Shown here piece after piece: positions 43,893-54,039 of a stretch of 64,000 nt of DNA. Every line of letters begins with the position of its first letter. Positions within the stretch are counted from its first letter, which is position 1. Location of the stretch: assembly GCA_913775095.1 (NCBI GenBank), contig CAJYIW010000017.1, positions 62,001 through 126,000 on the forward strand, written 5' to 3'. The notes under the pieces are model-generated. The model saw nothing but the letters and a program-made list of their open reading frames with translations. It did no database searches and had not been told where the DNA came from. The position numbers and the translations under genes are program-made. The DNA is from an uncultured Siphonobacter sp. (GTDB taxonomy: Bacteria; Bacteroidota; Bacteroidia; Cytophagales; Spirosomataceae).

Positions 43893-45455
43893 CTAAATCT
43901 CAGGATAGCCCGGATTCTGCGGACGCAGGTTGGGGTTGTTCAACATTTCCTGACGGCCCAGGGGCAGCAGTAAATGTTTTTCCTGTAAAGGACGGTTGGA
44001 ACTCAGGTTCACGTGTCCGACGAAATCATCAAAGCCTTTGGTTTTTACATTGAATACCTTCCGAAGACGTACCATGTCATACCAGATGATTCCTTCGTAC
44101 GAAAGTTCGTACCAACGTTCCCGCCAGACGGCTTCCCGGAAGCTGTTCTGCGTAAAGGCACCCAAAGCCGGAGTCGTCAGTTTGGCCCGATCTCTCACTT
44201 TTTTCAGGGCATCGTAAGCCGCCTGCGTGGGAGCTCCCAGCTCGTTCTGAGCTTCTGCGTAAATCAACAGCGTTTCGGCGTATCGGATCTGAGGTACGTT
44301 CAGGTTGTTTTGACGGGTACCTGGCACGCCCTGCGTTCCGTTGGCCGTTACGTTAAAGTGTTTGAATACATAAGGAGCACCTAAATCGAACTGAGCACCG
44401 TTACCGTTGGTAAAATACGTCGAGTAGAAATACCCTTCCCGATCCTTCGCCCGTAAATCTCCCGTTTCATAGGAACGATAGAAGTTGATTTCAGGTACCG
44501 TACTACCCGTACCTGAAGGACCATTGTAGGTAACAGGTTTGAAGTTAGGATAGTAGTTATCCAAGGGATTGGCCGCCACTACCGTATTATACTGCAACAT
44601 GAACAAATGCTCCGTGCGATTTTTCAGGCTTTCCTGGTGTACTTCACCATACGTGGAAAACAGGTTGATCGTTCCGGGATTTGAGTTTGCATACGTAACT
44701 ACCTCCAAAGCTTTATCCGCCGCCAGTTTGTAGTGCGTCGCTCCTTTTCTCAACGGGAAACCCGCCATCGTCAGGTACACTTTCGCCAGCTGCGTTTTTA
44801 CGGCCGCCATGTTCACGTGACCGGATACGTCCATCCAGGGTAAGCCTGCTCCTTCCGCAAAAGTCAAGTCTTCAATGATCAGGTTGTACACCTGCTCCGA
44901 AGGCGTCCGTGAAGGACGAAAATCCGCTGAAGTGATGGACTGGGGTTTGGTTACCAACGGAACGTCGCCCCAGAGACGGACGGCATGGAAGTAAGCCCAG
45001 GCCCGCAGGAAACGGGCTTCGCCCAGGATTTTCTTTTTGGCCACTTCGTCCATGGTAATGCCCGGCACCTTATCCAGCACCTGATTGGTCTGGGCGATTA
45101 CCCGGTATAATCCGTTCCAGTAATTCACTACGTGAGCGGTGTTCCCGTCGTGAATCAAACCGTACAGGTTATTCAGATCCGAGTTTTGAGCCGTTTCCGT
45201 GGTGGCGTTACCCGTTAACGCTTCCAGTAACTGCCAGTTGGATGAGAAAATACCGGCGTCATTGCCAATGAATCGAAGATCGGCGTAAGCGGCATTTAAA
45301 GCAGCCGTGGCGTGATCAGGTATGTTGTAAAAAGCAGCCTCCGTCAGGTTGGAAGGAGCTTCTTCGGCCAGGAATTTATTACAGCCCGTTGCCGCCAGCA
45401 TAAGCGTACAGGCGAGGGCCGCTTTCCCTATATTTTGACGAATATGTAATTTCAT
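43893..45455 (-). CDS. SusD/RagB-family glycan-binding lipoprotein (second locus)
   Basis: The start at 45455 (MKLHIRQNIGKAALACTL) places a lipoprotein signal directly (MLAATGC); an ATG eight codons earlier also exists. The 520-residue protein shows the SusD core ARFLRAWAYFHAVRLWGDVP, PQIRYAETLLIYAEAQNE and WRERWYELSYEGIIWYDMVR. It binds oligosaccharides at the surface with its SusC partner. It follows SusC by 24 bases. No glycoside hydrolase is attached to this pair; the nearest is the GH127 gene at 51356. Confidence 0.92.
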   Translation of the reverse strand: MKLHIRQNIGKAALACTLMLAATGCNKFLAEEAPSNLTEAAFYNIPDHATAALNAAYADLRFIGNDAGIFSSNWQLLEALTGNATTETAQNSDLNNLYGLIHDGNTAHVVNYWNGLYRVIAQTNQVLDKVPGITMDEVAKKKILGEARFLRAWAYFHAVRLWGDVPLVTKPQSITSADFRPSRTPSEQVYNLIIEDLTFAEGAGLPWMDVSGHVNMAAVKTQLAKVYLTMAGFPLRKGATHYKLAADKALEVVTYANSNPGTINLFSTYGEVHQESLKNRTEHLFMLQYNTVVAANPLDNYYPNFKPVTYNGPSGTGSTVPEINFYRSYETGDLRAKDREGYFYSTYFTNGNGAQFDLGAPYVFKHFNVTANGTQGVPGTRQNNLNVPQIRYAETLLIYAEAQNELGAPTQAAYDALKKVRDRAKLTTPALGAFTQNSFREAVWRERWYELSYEGIIWYDMVRLRKVFNVKTKGFDDFVGHVNLSSNRPLQEKHLLLPLGRQEMLNNPNLRPQNPGYPEI

Positions 45456-45479
45456 GATTAGTTCTTTAAATACCTTCAA

Positions 45480-48400
45480 TTAGAAACCTACCTGTAAACC
45501 AACCATGTACGTCGTTGGCTTGGGATAGTTATGCCAGATCATACCCTGCGTAAAGGCACTGCTGTTGTCCCCCTGATTGGTAGGAGTAACTTCCGGATCA
45601 CCGATGACGGGATCTTTCACCAGCAGGAAGAAGTTCTGAGCCGAAGCGTACAGGCGTAACCGGCTGATCTTCATTTTGCTCGTCACGGCAGCGGGGAAAT
45701 TGTAGCCGATCAGGGCATTTCTACCTCTCAGGAAGGAACCGTCCTTGATCCAGTGGCTGTCTACGTTGGTTACGTAACCCGCCCGCGTTTCACGGATTTC
45801 AGCGATCGGCGTATTCTGGTTGGTTGGCGTCCAGGCGTTCAGTACCGTTGTGTAGCTGTTGGCCAGAGCCTGACGGTCTTCACTGGCGTGCAGGTTCATC
45901 AGCATGACGTCATTGCCGAACATGTACTGAAGTTCCAGCGTGAAATCTACGTTTTTGAAACGCAACGTGTTCGTTAAAGCTCCCCAGCCTTTTGGGTTAC
46001 CGTTACCGATGATCGAACGATCCGCATCCGTGATGGCACGGTCTCCGTTTACGTCCAGATATTTGATATCACCGGGTAACATCGTCAGACCATTCCGGTA
46101 ACTCGTGAAACGAGCGGCTTCTTCACGTTCGGCTTCGCTCCAGGTTCCCAGACGGGTCAGGCCCCAGTACGAACCTACGGATTCACCGATCCGGATGATG
46201 TTCGTCTGGTTGGTGAAGTTAGGTCCACCTACCCCGAAGATATCCGAAGGCGTGGCCAGCGACAGAACTTTGTTGCGGTTCATCGAGATATTGAAAATCG
46301 TGCTCCAGGAGAAGTTCGGACGTTCAATGTTCGTGCTGTTTACGCTAAATTCCAGACCCTTGTTTTCCATCGACCCTACGTTCTGACGAATCGTGGCGTA
46401 ACCGCTGGTACGGGGAACGGGAGCATCCAATAACATATCCGTCGTCTTCCGATAGTATAAATCGAATTCAACGTTGATGCGGTTTTTCAGTAACCCCACT
46501 TCTAAACCCAAATCTGCCTGAGCCGTTTTTTCCCAGCGTAGATCGGGGTTAGCCAGACGATTCAGACCCGTTCCACCCTGACGCGTATCGTTGAATACCG
46601 TTGAGAAGTTCGCACTCAGCAGAGCCAGCGAGCTATAGGGAGGAATTTCGGAGTTACCCGTCATACCGAAACTTGTGCGAAGTTTCAGATTTGAAATCAC
46701 ATTATTACTTTTCAGGAATTGCTCTTCCGAAACCCGCCAGGCCAGGGCCGCCGAGGGGAAGAACGCGTATTTGTGGTTAGCTCCGAATTTGGACGAACCA
46801 TCCACCCGGCCCGTTACCGTCAGCAAATACTTATCCATGAAGCCGTAATTAACCCGACCGAAGTAAGAGTTAAAGGCATACCGCGATGCTTCGGATTCCA
46901 CCGTTGGAAGCAGGGCTCCGGCACCCAGGTTATTGAACCCAAAGTAATCCGTAGCAAACGTCCGAACACTGGCACCCACCCGGAAGAAGTTAGTCTCCTG
47001 CCAGGATACCCCTAACAGGGCATTCAGCGAGTGGTTTTCGGCAATTTGCTTGTTATAGGTCAGGTAGTTCTCCAGCGACCAGAAGCTCTCTTTCCGGTTC
47101 CGGGCCGAAGCCGTTCCCTGAGCACCGATTTCAAGTGTACGGGTGCTGGATTCGTTTTGTTCCTGAGTCAATACGTTAACCCCCAGAACCGTCCGCATTT
47201 CCAGACCTTTGGCCAGATTGATGTTCGAGTACAAACTTCCCAGCGTAGTCTGGGTATTGAGAATGTACTTACGACCCATCAGCCGGTGAACTGAACTCAT
47301 CGTTCCTTCCGCGTAAGGGTAATCACGGTTATTGGCATACGTTCCGTCGGCATACTTTACGGGCAGGAAGGGGAAATCTTCCACAATCTGGCGGGCAACG
47401 GCGTCATTCTGATCGACGATGTTCTCCGACTGATTGTTGTAACTCAGCGTACCGCCAATTTTCAACCATTTCTTCACCTGGTCGTCAATGGTTACCCGGC
47501 CTGAATAACGCTTCAGATAAGACGTTTTGATCAGACCCTGATCGTCCCGGTATCCCAGTGATAAGGAATACTGCGTACGCTCATTTCCGCCACTGAAACC
47601 TAACTGGTGATTCTGTGAAATTTTGTTCTGAGTGGATTCTTTAAACCAGTCAGTATCGTACAGGGGATTGCCATTGCTATCGAAAACCCGTGGATCCGTG
47701 CGGCGAAGTTTAGGGTTCAGGTACGCCCATTTGCCCGATGCCCAGCCCGCGGGATCATACTTGGCGATATTGGCGTAAGCCAGATCTTCCGTAGCCAGGT
47801 ATTCTTTGGCATTCAGTACGCGGGGACGGTTAGGTCCGATGGTGTTCACGCTTAAATCCGTGCTGTAGGTTACCGTACCTTCGCCTGCTTTCCCTTTTTT
47901 GGTTTGCACGAGGATAACGCCGTTCGCTCCACGAGCCCCGTAAATCGCCGTCGATGAAGCATCTTTCAATACTTCCACTGACACGATATCGTTCGGGTTG
48001 ATGTAATCAATGGCCGAAGTGAACTGAGCCTGGTTGCCCTGGGGCATCATGACTCCGTCAATTACGTATAAGGGGTTGTTTGAAGAGTTAATCGAGCTGA
48101 ACCCGCGAATCCGTACGGTAGTTCTCCCACCGGGACGACCGGAGTTCGTATTCACCTGAACGCCGGATACCTTGCCAGACAAAGCCTGATTCAGCGAAGG
48201 AGCCGGACGTTCCCGCAACTGAGCTTCTTTAACCGAGCCCACGGCACCCGTCAAATCGGATTTCTTCGCCGTACCGTAACCCACGACCACCACTTCGTCC
48301 AGAACTTTGTCATCAGCCGATAACACCACATTCAGGGACGTCTGATTACCAACGGCTACTTCTTTCGAAGCAAAACCAACGGATGAAAAAACCAGAGTTG

Positions 48401-48680
48401 CCCCGTTGTCAGGCACTTCAAACCTAAAGCTACCGGTTCCGTCGGTTACGGCTCCGCGTTGCGTACCTTTCAGAATGACACTGACGCCGGGAAGAGGTTC
48501 GTTATTTTCATCGGTGACTTTCCCGGTAATCGTTCTATCAACGCTCCGGGTTTGAACGGGGTGATTGCCCCGATCCGTAGCAAAACTAACCTGAAAGCCC
48601 AGGCAGGTCAATAACAGATGACCCAGAGAAAGCCGCGTCAGCCTGCCCAACTTTTTGAGATCAAGTAAGGGTTTAAACAT
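45480..48680 (-). CDS. SusC/RagA-family TonB-dependent transporter (second locus)
   Basis: The 1066-residue protein has a signal segment (LGHLLLTCLGFQVSFA), a carboxypeptidase-regulatory-like domain (ITGKVTDENNEPLPGVSVIL), the TonB-box-like LDEVVVVGYGT, and a plug with GKVSGVQVN and VEVLKDASSTAIYGARG. The barrel ends MVGLQVGF. A second import system, separate in sequence from the one at 11341. The imported glycan is unknown. Confidence 0.95.
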   Translation of the reverse strand: MFKPLLDLKKLGRLTRLSLGHLLLTCLGFQVSFATDRGNHPVQTRSVDRTITGKVTDENNEPLPGVSVILKGTQRGAVTDGTGSFRFEVPDNGATLVFSSVGFASKEVAVGNQTSLNVVLSADDKVLDEVVVVGYGTAKKSDLTGAVGSVKEAQLRERPAPSLNQALSGKVSGVQVNTNSGRPGGRTTVRIRGFSSINSSNNPLYVIDGVMMPQGNQAQFTSAIDYINPNDIVSVEVLKDASSTAIYGARGANGVILVQTKKGKAGEGTVTYSTDLSVNTIGPNRPRVLNAKEYLATEDLAYANIAKYDPAGWASGKWAYLNPKLRRTDPRVFDSNGNPLYDTDWFKESTQNKISQNHQLGFSGGNERTQYSLSLGYRDDQGLIKTSYLKRYSGRVTIDDQVKKWLKIGGTLSYNNQSENIVDQNDAVARQIVEDFPFLPVKYADGTYANNRDYPYAEGTMSSVHRLMGRKYILNTQTTLGSLYSNINLAKGLEMRTVLGVNVLTQEQNESSTRTLEIGAQGTASARNRKESFWSLENYLTYNKQIAENHSLNALLGVSWQETNFFRVGASVRTFATDYFGFNNLGAGALLPTVESEASRYAFNSYFGRVNYGFMDKYLLTVTGRVDGSSKFGANHKYAFFPSAALAWRVSEEQFLKSNNVISNLKLRTSFGMTGNSEIPPYSSLALLSANFSTVFNDTRQGGTGLNRLANPDLRWEKTAQADLGLEVGLLKNRINVEFDLYYRKTTDMLLDAPVPRTSGYATIRQNVGSMENKGLEFSVNSTNIERPNFSWSTIFNISMNRNKVLSLATPSDIFGVGGPNFTNQTNIIRIGESVGSYWGLTRLGTWSEAEREEAARFTSYRNGLTMLPGDIKYLDVNGDRAITDADRSIIGNGNPKGWGALTNTLRFKNVDFTLELQYMFGNDVMLMNLHASEDRQALANSYTTVLNAWTPTNQNTPIAEIRETRAGYVTNVDSHWIKDGSFLRGRNALIGYNFPAAVTSKMKISRLRLYASAQNFFLLVKDPVIGDPEVTPTNQGDNSSAFTQGMIWHNYPKPTTYMVGLQVGF

Positions 48681-49231
48681 AGTTGCTGAAATGTTGTAAA
48701 GGATTCGTTAAGTTGTAAAAGTCAAAATCAACCCTGACAGGCACCAGCCGGTGCCTGCATTAAAGGTAATTTCAGAGGTATGGCAGAGTAATTCAAAGGT
48801 GAGTTTAACTAGCAAAAGACATAGTTCTTTCACCCCAAAGCAGCTTTAGGTTTTTGGTTAACAGTTCAATAATTATTCATCTGTTTTCTAGCCTTCCGCA
48901 CAAAGCAGCGGTAGAATTGAAGTATTGATTAGGCAAAAAAGTAAAGAGAGAGTAGTACTACTTAAGCGACGCTGTATCCAGGTAAGAGTATTTAATCAGG
49001 TGGTAAAAATGGTTCATAGAAATGTTCAGGTTATCAGAGTTCACTGGCAAATGTATTCTTTTTCAAATCACATTTCCTAGCCTTTTTCTTAAATTATTAA
49101 AATTTTTACTTAATAAAATTAAATAAGTACGATTAGTATTAACCGCAGGAATTGCATTTGCATTCTTGCAAGTTCCGCAAGAAACGGGTTTAATTCCCTG
49201 CGATTCGCTGATAATTTTGCAAGAAAAAGAC
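48681..49231. other. Divergent intergenic region between SusC and Ada-like genes
   Basis: It holds promoters for both genes. The only structure seen on the left is a 12-base palindrome AGTAGTACTACT at 48951-48962. Near the right end CTTGCAAG, CGCAAGAAA and TTGCAAGAAA recur before the Ada-like ATG and could be self-regulatory sites. Confidence 0.45.
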
Positions 49232-50083
49232 ATGAAAACCCAGCAAGCCATAGACTACCAGAGAATTGCCGAGGCCATTCGTTTTTTGAAAAGTCAATAC
49301 CGAAACCAGCCGAGTCTGGACGAGGCCGCGGCCCATATTAACCTTAGTCCTTTTCACTTTCAGCGAATGTTTAAAGAGTGGGCCGGCATAAGTCCTAAAC
49401 AGTTTTTACAATACCTCAGTATTGAACACGCCAAACGTATTCTGAAAGAAACAGAATGGTCGTTAACGGATGCAGCTTATGAAACCGGACTTTCAGGCAC
49501 GGGCCGCCTGCATGACCTGTTCATTAAAATCGAAGGCATGACTCCCGGTGAATATAAAAACGGCGGAGAATCGCTACGTATTTATTATCAGTTTTCGGAA
49601 AGCCCCTTTGGTCCTATTCTGATCGCCTCTACGGATAAAGGAATCTGCTATATAACCTTTGTGGACTCTGATGACGCAACTTCGCTGGAGGGTCTGAAAA
49701 ACCTGTTTCCCAGGGCTCATTATCTGGAACAAACGCACTCGCTTCAGCAGGAAGGATTATCCATTTTTCGTCAGGACTGGACTCAGCCCACCTCCCTTAA
49801 GTTACACCTGAAGGGTACGCCCTTCCAGATAAAAATCTGGGAAACACTTTTAAAGATTCCCTCAGGCGGACTGACTACGTATGGAACGTTAGCCGAAAAA
49901 GCGGGCTATCCCGGAGCTTCTCGGGCCGTAGGAACAGCGGTGGGGAATAACCCGATTGCGGTAATCATTCCCTGTCATCGGGTGATTAAATCAACGGGCG
50001 AAACGGGACAGTACCACTGGGGAAGGGAACGTAAAAACGCCATTATTGGCTGGGAAGCGGCCCGTACAGAAGCAATGGAATGA
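49232..50083 (+). CDS. Ada-like AraC regulator fused to O6-methylguanine-DNA methyltransferase
   Basis: The start at 49232 (MKTQQAIDYQRIAEAIRFLK) was chosen over 49166 because the AraC domain begins here. An AraC-type helix-turn-helix (~10-105: LSPFHFQRMFKEWAGISPKQ) joins an alkyltransferase domain with PFQIKIWETLLKIPSG and the active site IPCHRVI (Cys248). The N-terminal zinc/phosphotriester Cys domain of E. coli Ada is absent, so it cannot sense methylphosphotriesters in that way. It repairs O6-alkylguanine by irreversible transfer to Cys and probably regulates its own gene. Confidence 0.92.
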   Translation: MKTQQAIDYQRIAEAIRFLKSQYRNQPSLDEAAAHINLSPFHFQRMFKEWAGISPKQFLQYLSIEHAKRILKETEWSLTDAAYETGLSGTGRLHDLFIKIEGMTPGEYKNGGESLRIYYQFSESPFGPILIASTDKGICYITFVDSDDATSLEGLKNLFPRAHYLEQTHSLQQEGLSIFRQDWTQPTSLKLHLKGTPFQIKIWETLLKIPSGGLTTYGTLAEKAGYPGASRAVGTAVGNNPIAVIIPCHRVIKSTGETGQYHWGRERKNAIIGWEAARTEAME

Positions 50084-50086
50084 AAA

Positions 50087-50114
50087 GAAGCGATTCAGAA
50101 ATCTGAATCGCTTC
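50087..50114. terminator. Bidirectional terminator
   Basis: GAAGCGATTCAG pairs perfectly with CTGAATCGCTTC around a 4-base loop between convergent genes. Confidence 0.8.
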
Positions 50115-50128
50115 GCGGGTTTACACGT

Positions 50129-51028
50129 TTAGTTAGACTGATAATTTCCGTATAGCCTGATCAATCGATCCGGATAGTTTGAAATGATTCCGTCAACGCC
50201 GTACGAAGCCAGTTGTTCCATATCCTTCACTTCATCTACTGTCCAGGGCATCATTTTAATTTTTTGCTGATGCACCTGGTCTACCATTTCCCTGGTTACC
50301 AAAGAGTAATGCGGACTCAGATACTCCGGCACAAAGCCCAGTCGCTTCAGGTTATCCGCTACGCTATCTTTATTATAAAACAGCAGGGATAATGATTGCT
50401 TCGGAAATTTCTCATGAATATTCTGTAAGGTGCGAATGTCAAAAGATTGAATGGTCACCCGGTTTGCTATACCTTTCTGAGTAATCACTTTCATCAGTAA
50501 GTCTACGAATACTTCAGGCTTTGGGTTGTACTTCCCGTCTCCCTGCGGCGAACATTTGGTCTCGATGTTATAGGCAACGGGTTTTAGTCGGTTAACCCTG
50601 ATGTAGGTTTCAACGCTATCTATCATTTCCGAAAGTAAGGGCTTATGGACCTTCATTTTTCGCTGAACCGGGAAATTGGGGTGTGGTTTCGTTCCCGCAT
50701 CGTAGCTCCTGATCTCGTTATACGTCATCTGGTAGAGCGACAACTCTTTTTCTTCTTCCTTCGTAATTGGAGATCCATCGGGTTTCAGCATAAACACCGA
50801 CGACATGTAAGGATCATGGGAAACGACTACCTGGTGATCAGAAGAAATAACACAATCCAGTTCCAGGGTCCGGCTGCCCATCTTCACGGCATTGATCATA
50901 GAGGCAACCGTGTTCTCCGGCATCAGGCCCATGCCGCCCCGGTGAGCCTGAACGTCTAGTTTTTGCTGAGCCGAAACTCCTGACATTACCGCTGCACTCA
51001 GCAACAGCGTACCAATTACTTTTTTCAT
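50129..51028 (-). CDS. Secreted glycerophosphodiester phosphodiesterase
   Basis: The 299-residue protein has a signal peptide (ending SGVSAQ). The GDPD catalytic pattern is VQAHRGGMGLMPENTVASM, then LELDCVISSDHQVVVSHD (His pair and Glu/Asp metal ligands), and later NIETKC. PWTVDEVKDMEQLASYGVDG is the usual end block. It hydrolyses glycerophosphodiesters to an alcohol and glycerol-3-phosphate in the periplasm, scavenging phosphate and glycerol. It stands alone on its strand. Confidence 0.92.
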   Translation of the reverse strand: MKKVIGTLLLSAAVMSGVSAQQKLDVQAHRGGMGLMPENTVASMINAVKMGSRTLELDCVISSDHQVVVSHDPYMSSVFMLKPDGSPITKEEEKELSLYQMTYNEIRSYDAGTKPHPNFPVQRKMKVHKPLLSEMIDSVETYIRVNRLKPVAYNIETKCSPQGDGKYNPKPEVFVDLLMKVITQKGIANRVTIQSFDIRTLQNIHEKFPKQSLSLLFYNKDSVADNLKRLGFVPEYLSPHYSLVTREMVDQVHQQKIKMMPWTVDEVKDMEQLASYGVDGIISNYPDRLIRLYGNYQSN

Positions 51029-51355
51029 TAGAGAATAGGGTGTTTCAATGGGATAAAAAGGAGGTTCTGATCATTCAGGCGTGGTACTAGTCACGTGCTT
51101 ATTCAAATACAGGGTAAAAAATCGGGTTTTAACCGGGCATTTCGAATCGGTGTGTGATGCCTTCATTCCCATCCTTTCTTCCCGCCGTCGTTGCAGAAAC
51201 CACAAAAGTAAAGAGTGAAATTTCGCAGTGAGTTACGCCTTCATTAAATCCTGAAGCCTTGGCTTAATGCTAGGGTAATATGTTTAAATTTCCAGAGAAT
51301 CAGGGTTTCTCTGACGTCACTTGTCTTTCATTGCGTCATTACCTCTCAATTATCT
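51029..51355. other. Divergent intergenic region
   Basis: Sequence between the phosphodiesterase and GH127 genes. I see no strong hairpin. TATGTTTA at about 51275 is an imperfect -7 box for GH127. Confidence 0.35.
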
Positions 51356-53353
51356 ATGAAAAAACTACTAGTTGCCCTGGGGCTGAGTGCGTCATTTACG
51401 GCTGCTGCTCAAACCCTGCCTACCCTCTCCTACAGCCGGGCTCCACTGCACCAGAATCCCTATCAGGAGTTACCCATTGGAGCCATTAAACCCAAAGGCT
51501 GGCTCAGGGAAATGCTGGTTCGCCAGAAAAATGGAGCTACCGGTCACCTGGACGAGCTTTATCCGCTGGTGATGAATCAAAGAAACGGCTGGTTGGGCGG
51601 CGATGGCGACCAGTGGGAACGGGGGCCTTACTGGATTGACGGTTTATTGCCGCTGGCCTATCTCCTTGATGATGCCGAGTTAATTTCTAAAACCAAGCCC
51701 TGGGTTGAATGGGCCCTTAAAAGTCAGCAAGCCGACGGCTACTTTGGGCCAGCAAAAGATTATAGTCCTGAACCGGGCATTCAACGCGACAATAGCCGTG
51801 ACTGGTGGCCTAAAATGGTCATGCTGAAGGTATTAAAACAGTACTATTCGGCTACGGGCGATCAGCGGGTAATTAAACTAATGACGAATTATTTCCGGTA
51901 TCAGTTAAAGGAGTTACCGACCAAACCTCTGGATCACTGGACTTTATGGGCCCGTTACCGGGGCGGAGACAATTTGATGATGGTGTATTGGCTGTACAAT
52001 CAAACCGGCGATGCCTTTCTGCTGGAGCTCGGAGATTTAATCCATAAACAGACCTTTGATTATACCGACGGTTTTCTGAACACCGACTTTCTAACCCGGG
52101 CGGGTAGCATTCACTGCGTCAATCTGGCTCAGGGCATTAAATCGCCTATCATTTATTATCAGCATCATCCGGAGCAGAAATACATTCAGGCCGTTGACAA
52201 AGGATTCGCGGATATTCGGAAATTCAATGGCATGGCTCACGGACTCTACGGCGGCGATGAAGCCCTGCACGGAAATAATCCTACCCAGGGTTCTGAATTG
52301 TGTTCGGCCGTTGAAATGATGTATTCCCTGGAAAGTATGCTGGAGATTACGGGCAAGGTAAGCTTCGCTGATCATCTGGAAAAAATTGCTTTCAATGCCC
52401 TACCCGCTCAGGTTTCAGAAGATTATCTGTCGCGTCAATATTTCCAGCAGGCGAATCAGGTCATGGCTACCCGACAGACCCGAAATTTTGACGTGAATCA
52501 CGGCGGCACTGATGTGTGTTTTGGCCTGCTTTCCGGCTATCCCTGCTGCACTTCAAACATGCATCAGGGCTGGCCAAAGTTCACGCAAAACTTGTGGTAC
52601 ACCACGCCCGATCATGGCTTGGCCGCCCTGGTCTATGCTCCTAGTCAGGTAAAGACAAAAGTAGGTTCGGGAACGGAAGTTACATTTACCGAAGAAACAA
52701 ATTATCCTTTCGAAGAGTCGGTGCGATTTACCCTTAGCATGAAAGAAAAATCCGTAACGTTTTCCTTCCAGCTACGCATGCCGGAATGGTGCACTCAGGG
52801 TCAGATTCTGATTAATGGAAAAGTAGTTCAGGAGCCTAGGGGAGACCAGATCGTAACGTTAAATCGAACCTGGAAAACCGGTGATGTCGTAGAGTTAAAA
52901 TTACCCATGCATATTTCTCATAGCACCTGGTACGAAAACTCCAGATCTGTCGAACGCGGGCCTCTTGTCTATGCTCTGAAGATTGGAGAGTCGATGAAGA
53001 AGATCAGGAACGACAAAGACCCCATTGACTACGGAGATTCGTATGTAGAAGTGCGTCCAACAACTCCCTGGAATTATGGGTTAGTTAATGTTTCTCCGGA
53101 AAAGATTGATCAGCATTATTTGGTTGTAAAAACTGGAAAGGTTTCCAATTTTCCATGGAAATCGGAAGAGGCTCCTATCCTACTTAAGACGAAAGCAAAA
53201 CGCATTCCGTCCTGGGGACTATACAACGACATGACTGGACAGGTTCCTTATAGCATTACCTATAATCTGGAAACCGGAGAAACTGAAGAGATCGAACTCA
53301 TTCCATACGGATGCACGAAGCTTCGTATCTCTCAATTTCCTGTTGTTCATTAA
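51356..53353 (+). CDS. GH127-type beta-L-arabinofuranosidase (DUF1680)
   Basis: The 665-residue protein has a signal peptide (MKKLLVALGLSASFTAAAQT), an (alpha/alpha)6 barrel and C-terminal beta-sandwich domains. The zinc/nucleophile set of GH127 is visible: Glu314 and Cys316 in GSELCSAVE, and Cys397-Cys398 in GYPCCTSNMHQGWPKF. The E-x-C spacing and paired Cys match the characterised beta-L-arabinofuranosidase, where one Cys is the nucleophile. It would release arabinofuranose from plant glycans in the periplasm. It has no SusC/D directly attached. Confidence 0.9.
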   Translation: MKKLLVALGLSASFTAAAQTLPTLSYSRAPLHQNPYQELPIGAIKPKGWLREMLVRQKNGATGHLDELYPLVMNQRNGWLGGDGDQWERGPYWIDGLLPLAYLLDDAELISKTKPWVEWALKSQQADGYFGPAKDYSPEPGIQRDNSRDWWPKMVMLKVLKQYYSATGDQRVIKLMTNYFRYQLKELPTKPLDHWTLWARYRGGDNLMMVYWLYNQTGDAFLLELGDLIHKQTFDYTDGFLNTDFLTRAGSIHCVNLAQGIKSPIIYYQHHPEQKYIQAVDKGFADIRKFNGMAHGLYGGDEALHGNNPTQGSELCSAVEMMYSLESMLEITGKVSFADHLEKIAFNALPAQVSEDYLSRQYFQQANQVMATRQTRNFDVNHGGTDVCFGLLSGYPCCTSNMHQGWPKFTQNLWYTTPDHGLAALVYAPSQVKTKVGSGTEVTFTEETNYPFEESVRFTLSMKEKSVTFSFQLRMPEWCTQGQILINGKVVQEPRGDQIVTLNRTWKTGDVVELKLPMHISHSTWYENSRSVERGPLVYALKIGESMKKIRNDKDPIDYGDSYVEVRPTTPWNYGLVNVSPEKIDQHYLVVKTGKVSNFPWKSEEAPILLKTKAKRIPSWGLYNDMTGQVPYSITYNLETGETEEIELIPYGCTKLRISQFPVVH

Positions 53354-53390
53354 ATTTTAATAATACACTTATTGTCAATTATTTATATTA

Positions 53391-54035
53391 TATTTTTAAC
53401 ATTAAAATAAGAACTATTATTAGTGTCTTTTGAATAAGAACTCTATCCATATTCAGAGTTATTTTTGACGTTAAAAAGTACATCGATTTGTTAAATTTGT
53501 TTTTAAAAAGCGTTAAAGGTATAAAGCTACTTTTAACGCTTTTTTTAGCTCTAAATTCAGAGGTATTATATCTGACCTTATCGATAAATTTTAACGTCAA
53601 AATTAAAGGTAAAATTAACTTTATTCAAAATCGGTTTGTTTCTAAAAACAAGTTCAATTAAAGAGCTTTTTTTAACGTTAAAATATACGTTCATTTCATA
53701 AGAATGTAAACTTCAAATTCAGATCTATTTTTAGCGTTAAATTTAGCTCTTTTTTGTACGTTGAATTCAGATTCTTTTATGGAGTCTGAATTCACTCTAC
53801 TTCAGACGTCTATTTTAAATCTAAGTATGGCGTCCTTAATACCTCTGAATATGACGCCAGTATTCATTCCAAAAATACCTCCTGCTTACAAGTCAAAAAT
53901 AGCGTGAGTAAAGAAGTTTATTTGAAATCTATTTTTACCTTTGTAACTGACATATCAAAAGACGTTCATTTAAAAGGTATTTTTAACGTCTTTTCTAACT
54001 CTATTTTTACATTTTTATCTAACGCTATTTTTAAA
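53391..54035. repeat. AT-rich TTTTTAACG repeat array before parA, candidate centromere
   Basis: A gene-free stretch with about ten degenerate copies of TTTTTAACGTTAAAA-type words, for example at 53391, 53462, 53504 (inverted), 53529, 53586, 53667, 53726, 53978 and 54014. Three further copies follow parA. The spacing is irregular. The last copy ends 4 bases before the parA ATG, so the array could be both the partition site and the parA operator. Confidence 0.65.
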
Positions 54036-54039
54036 GGCT

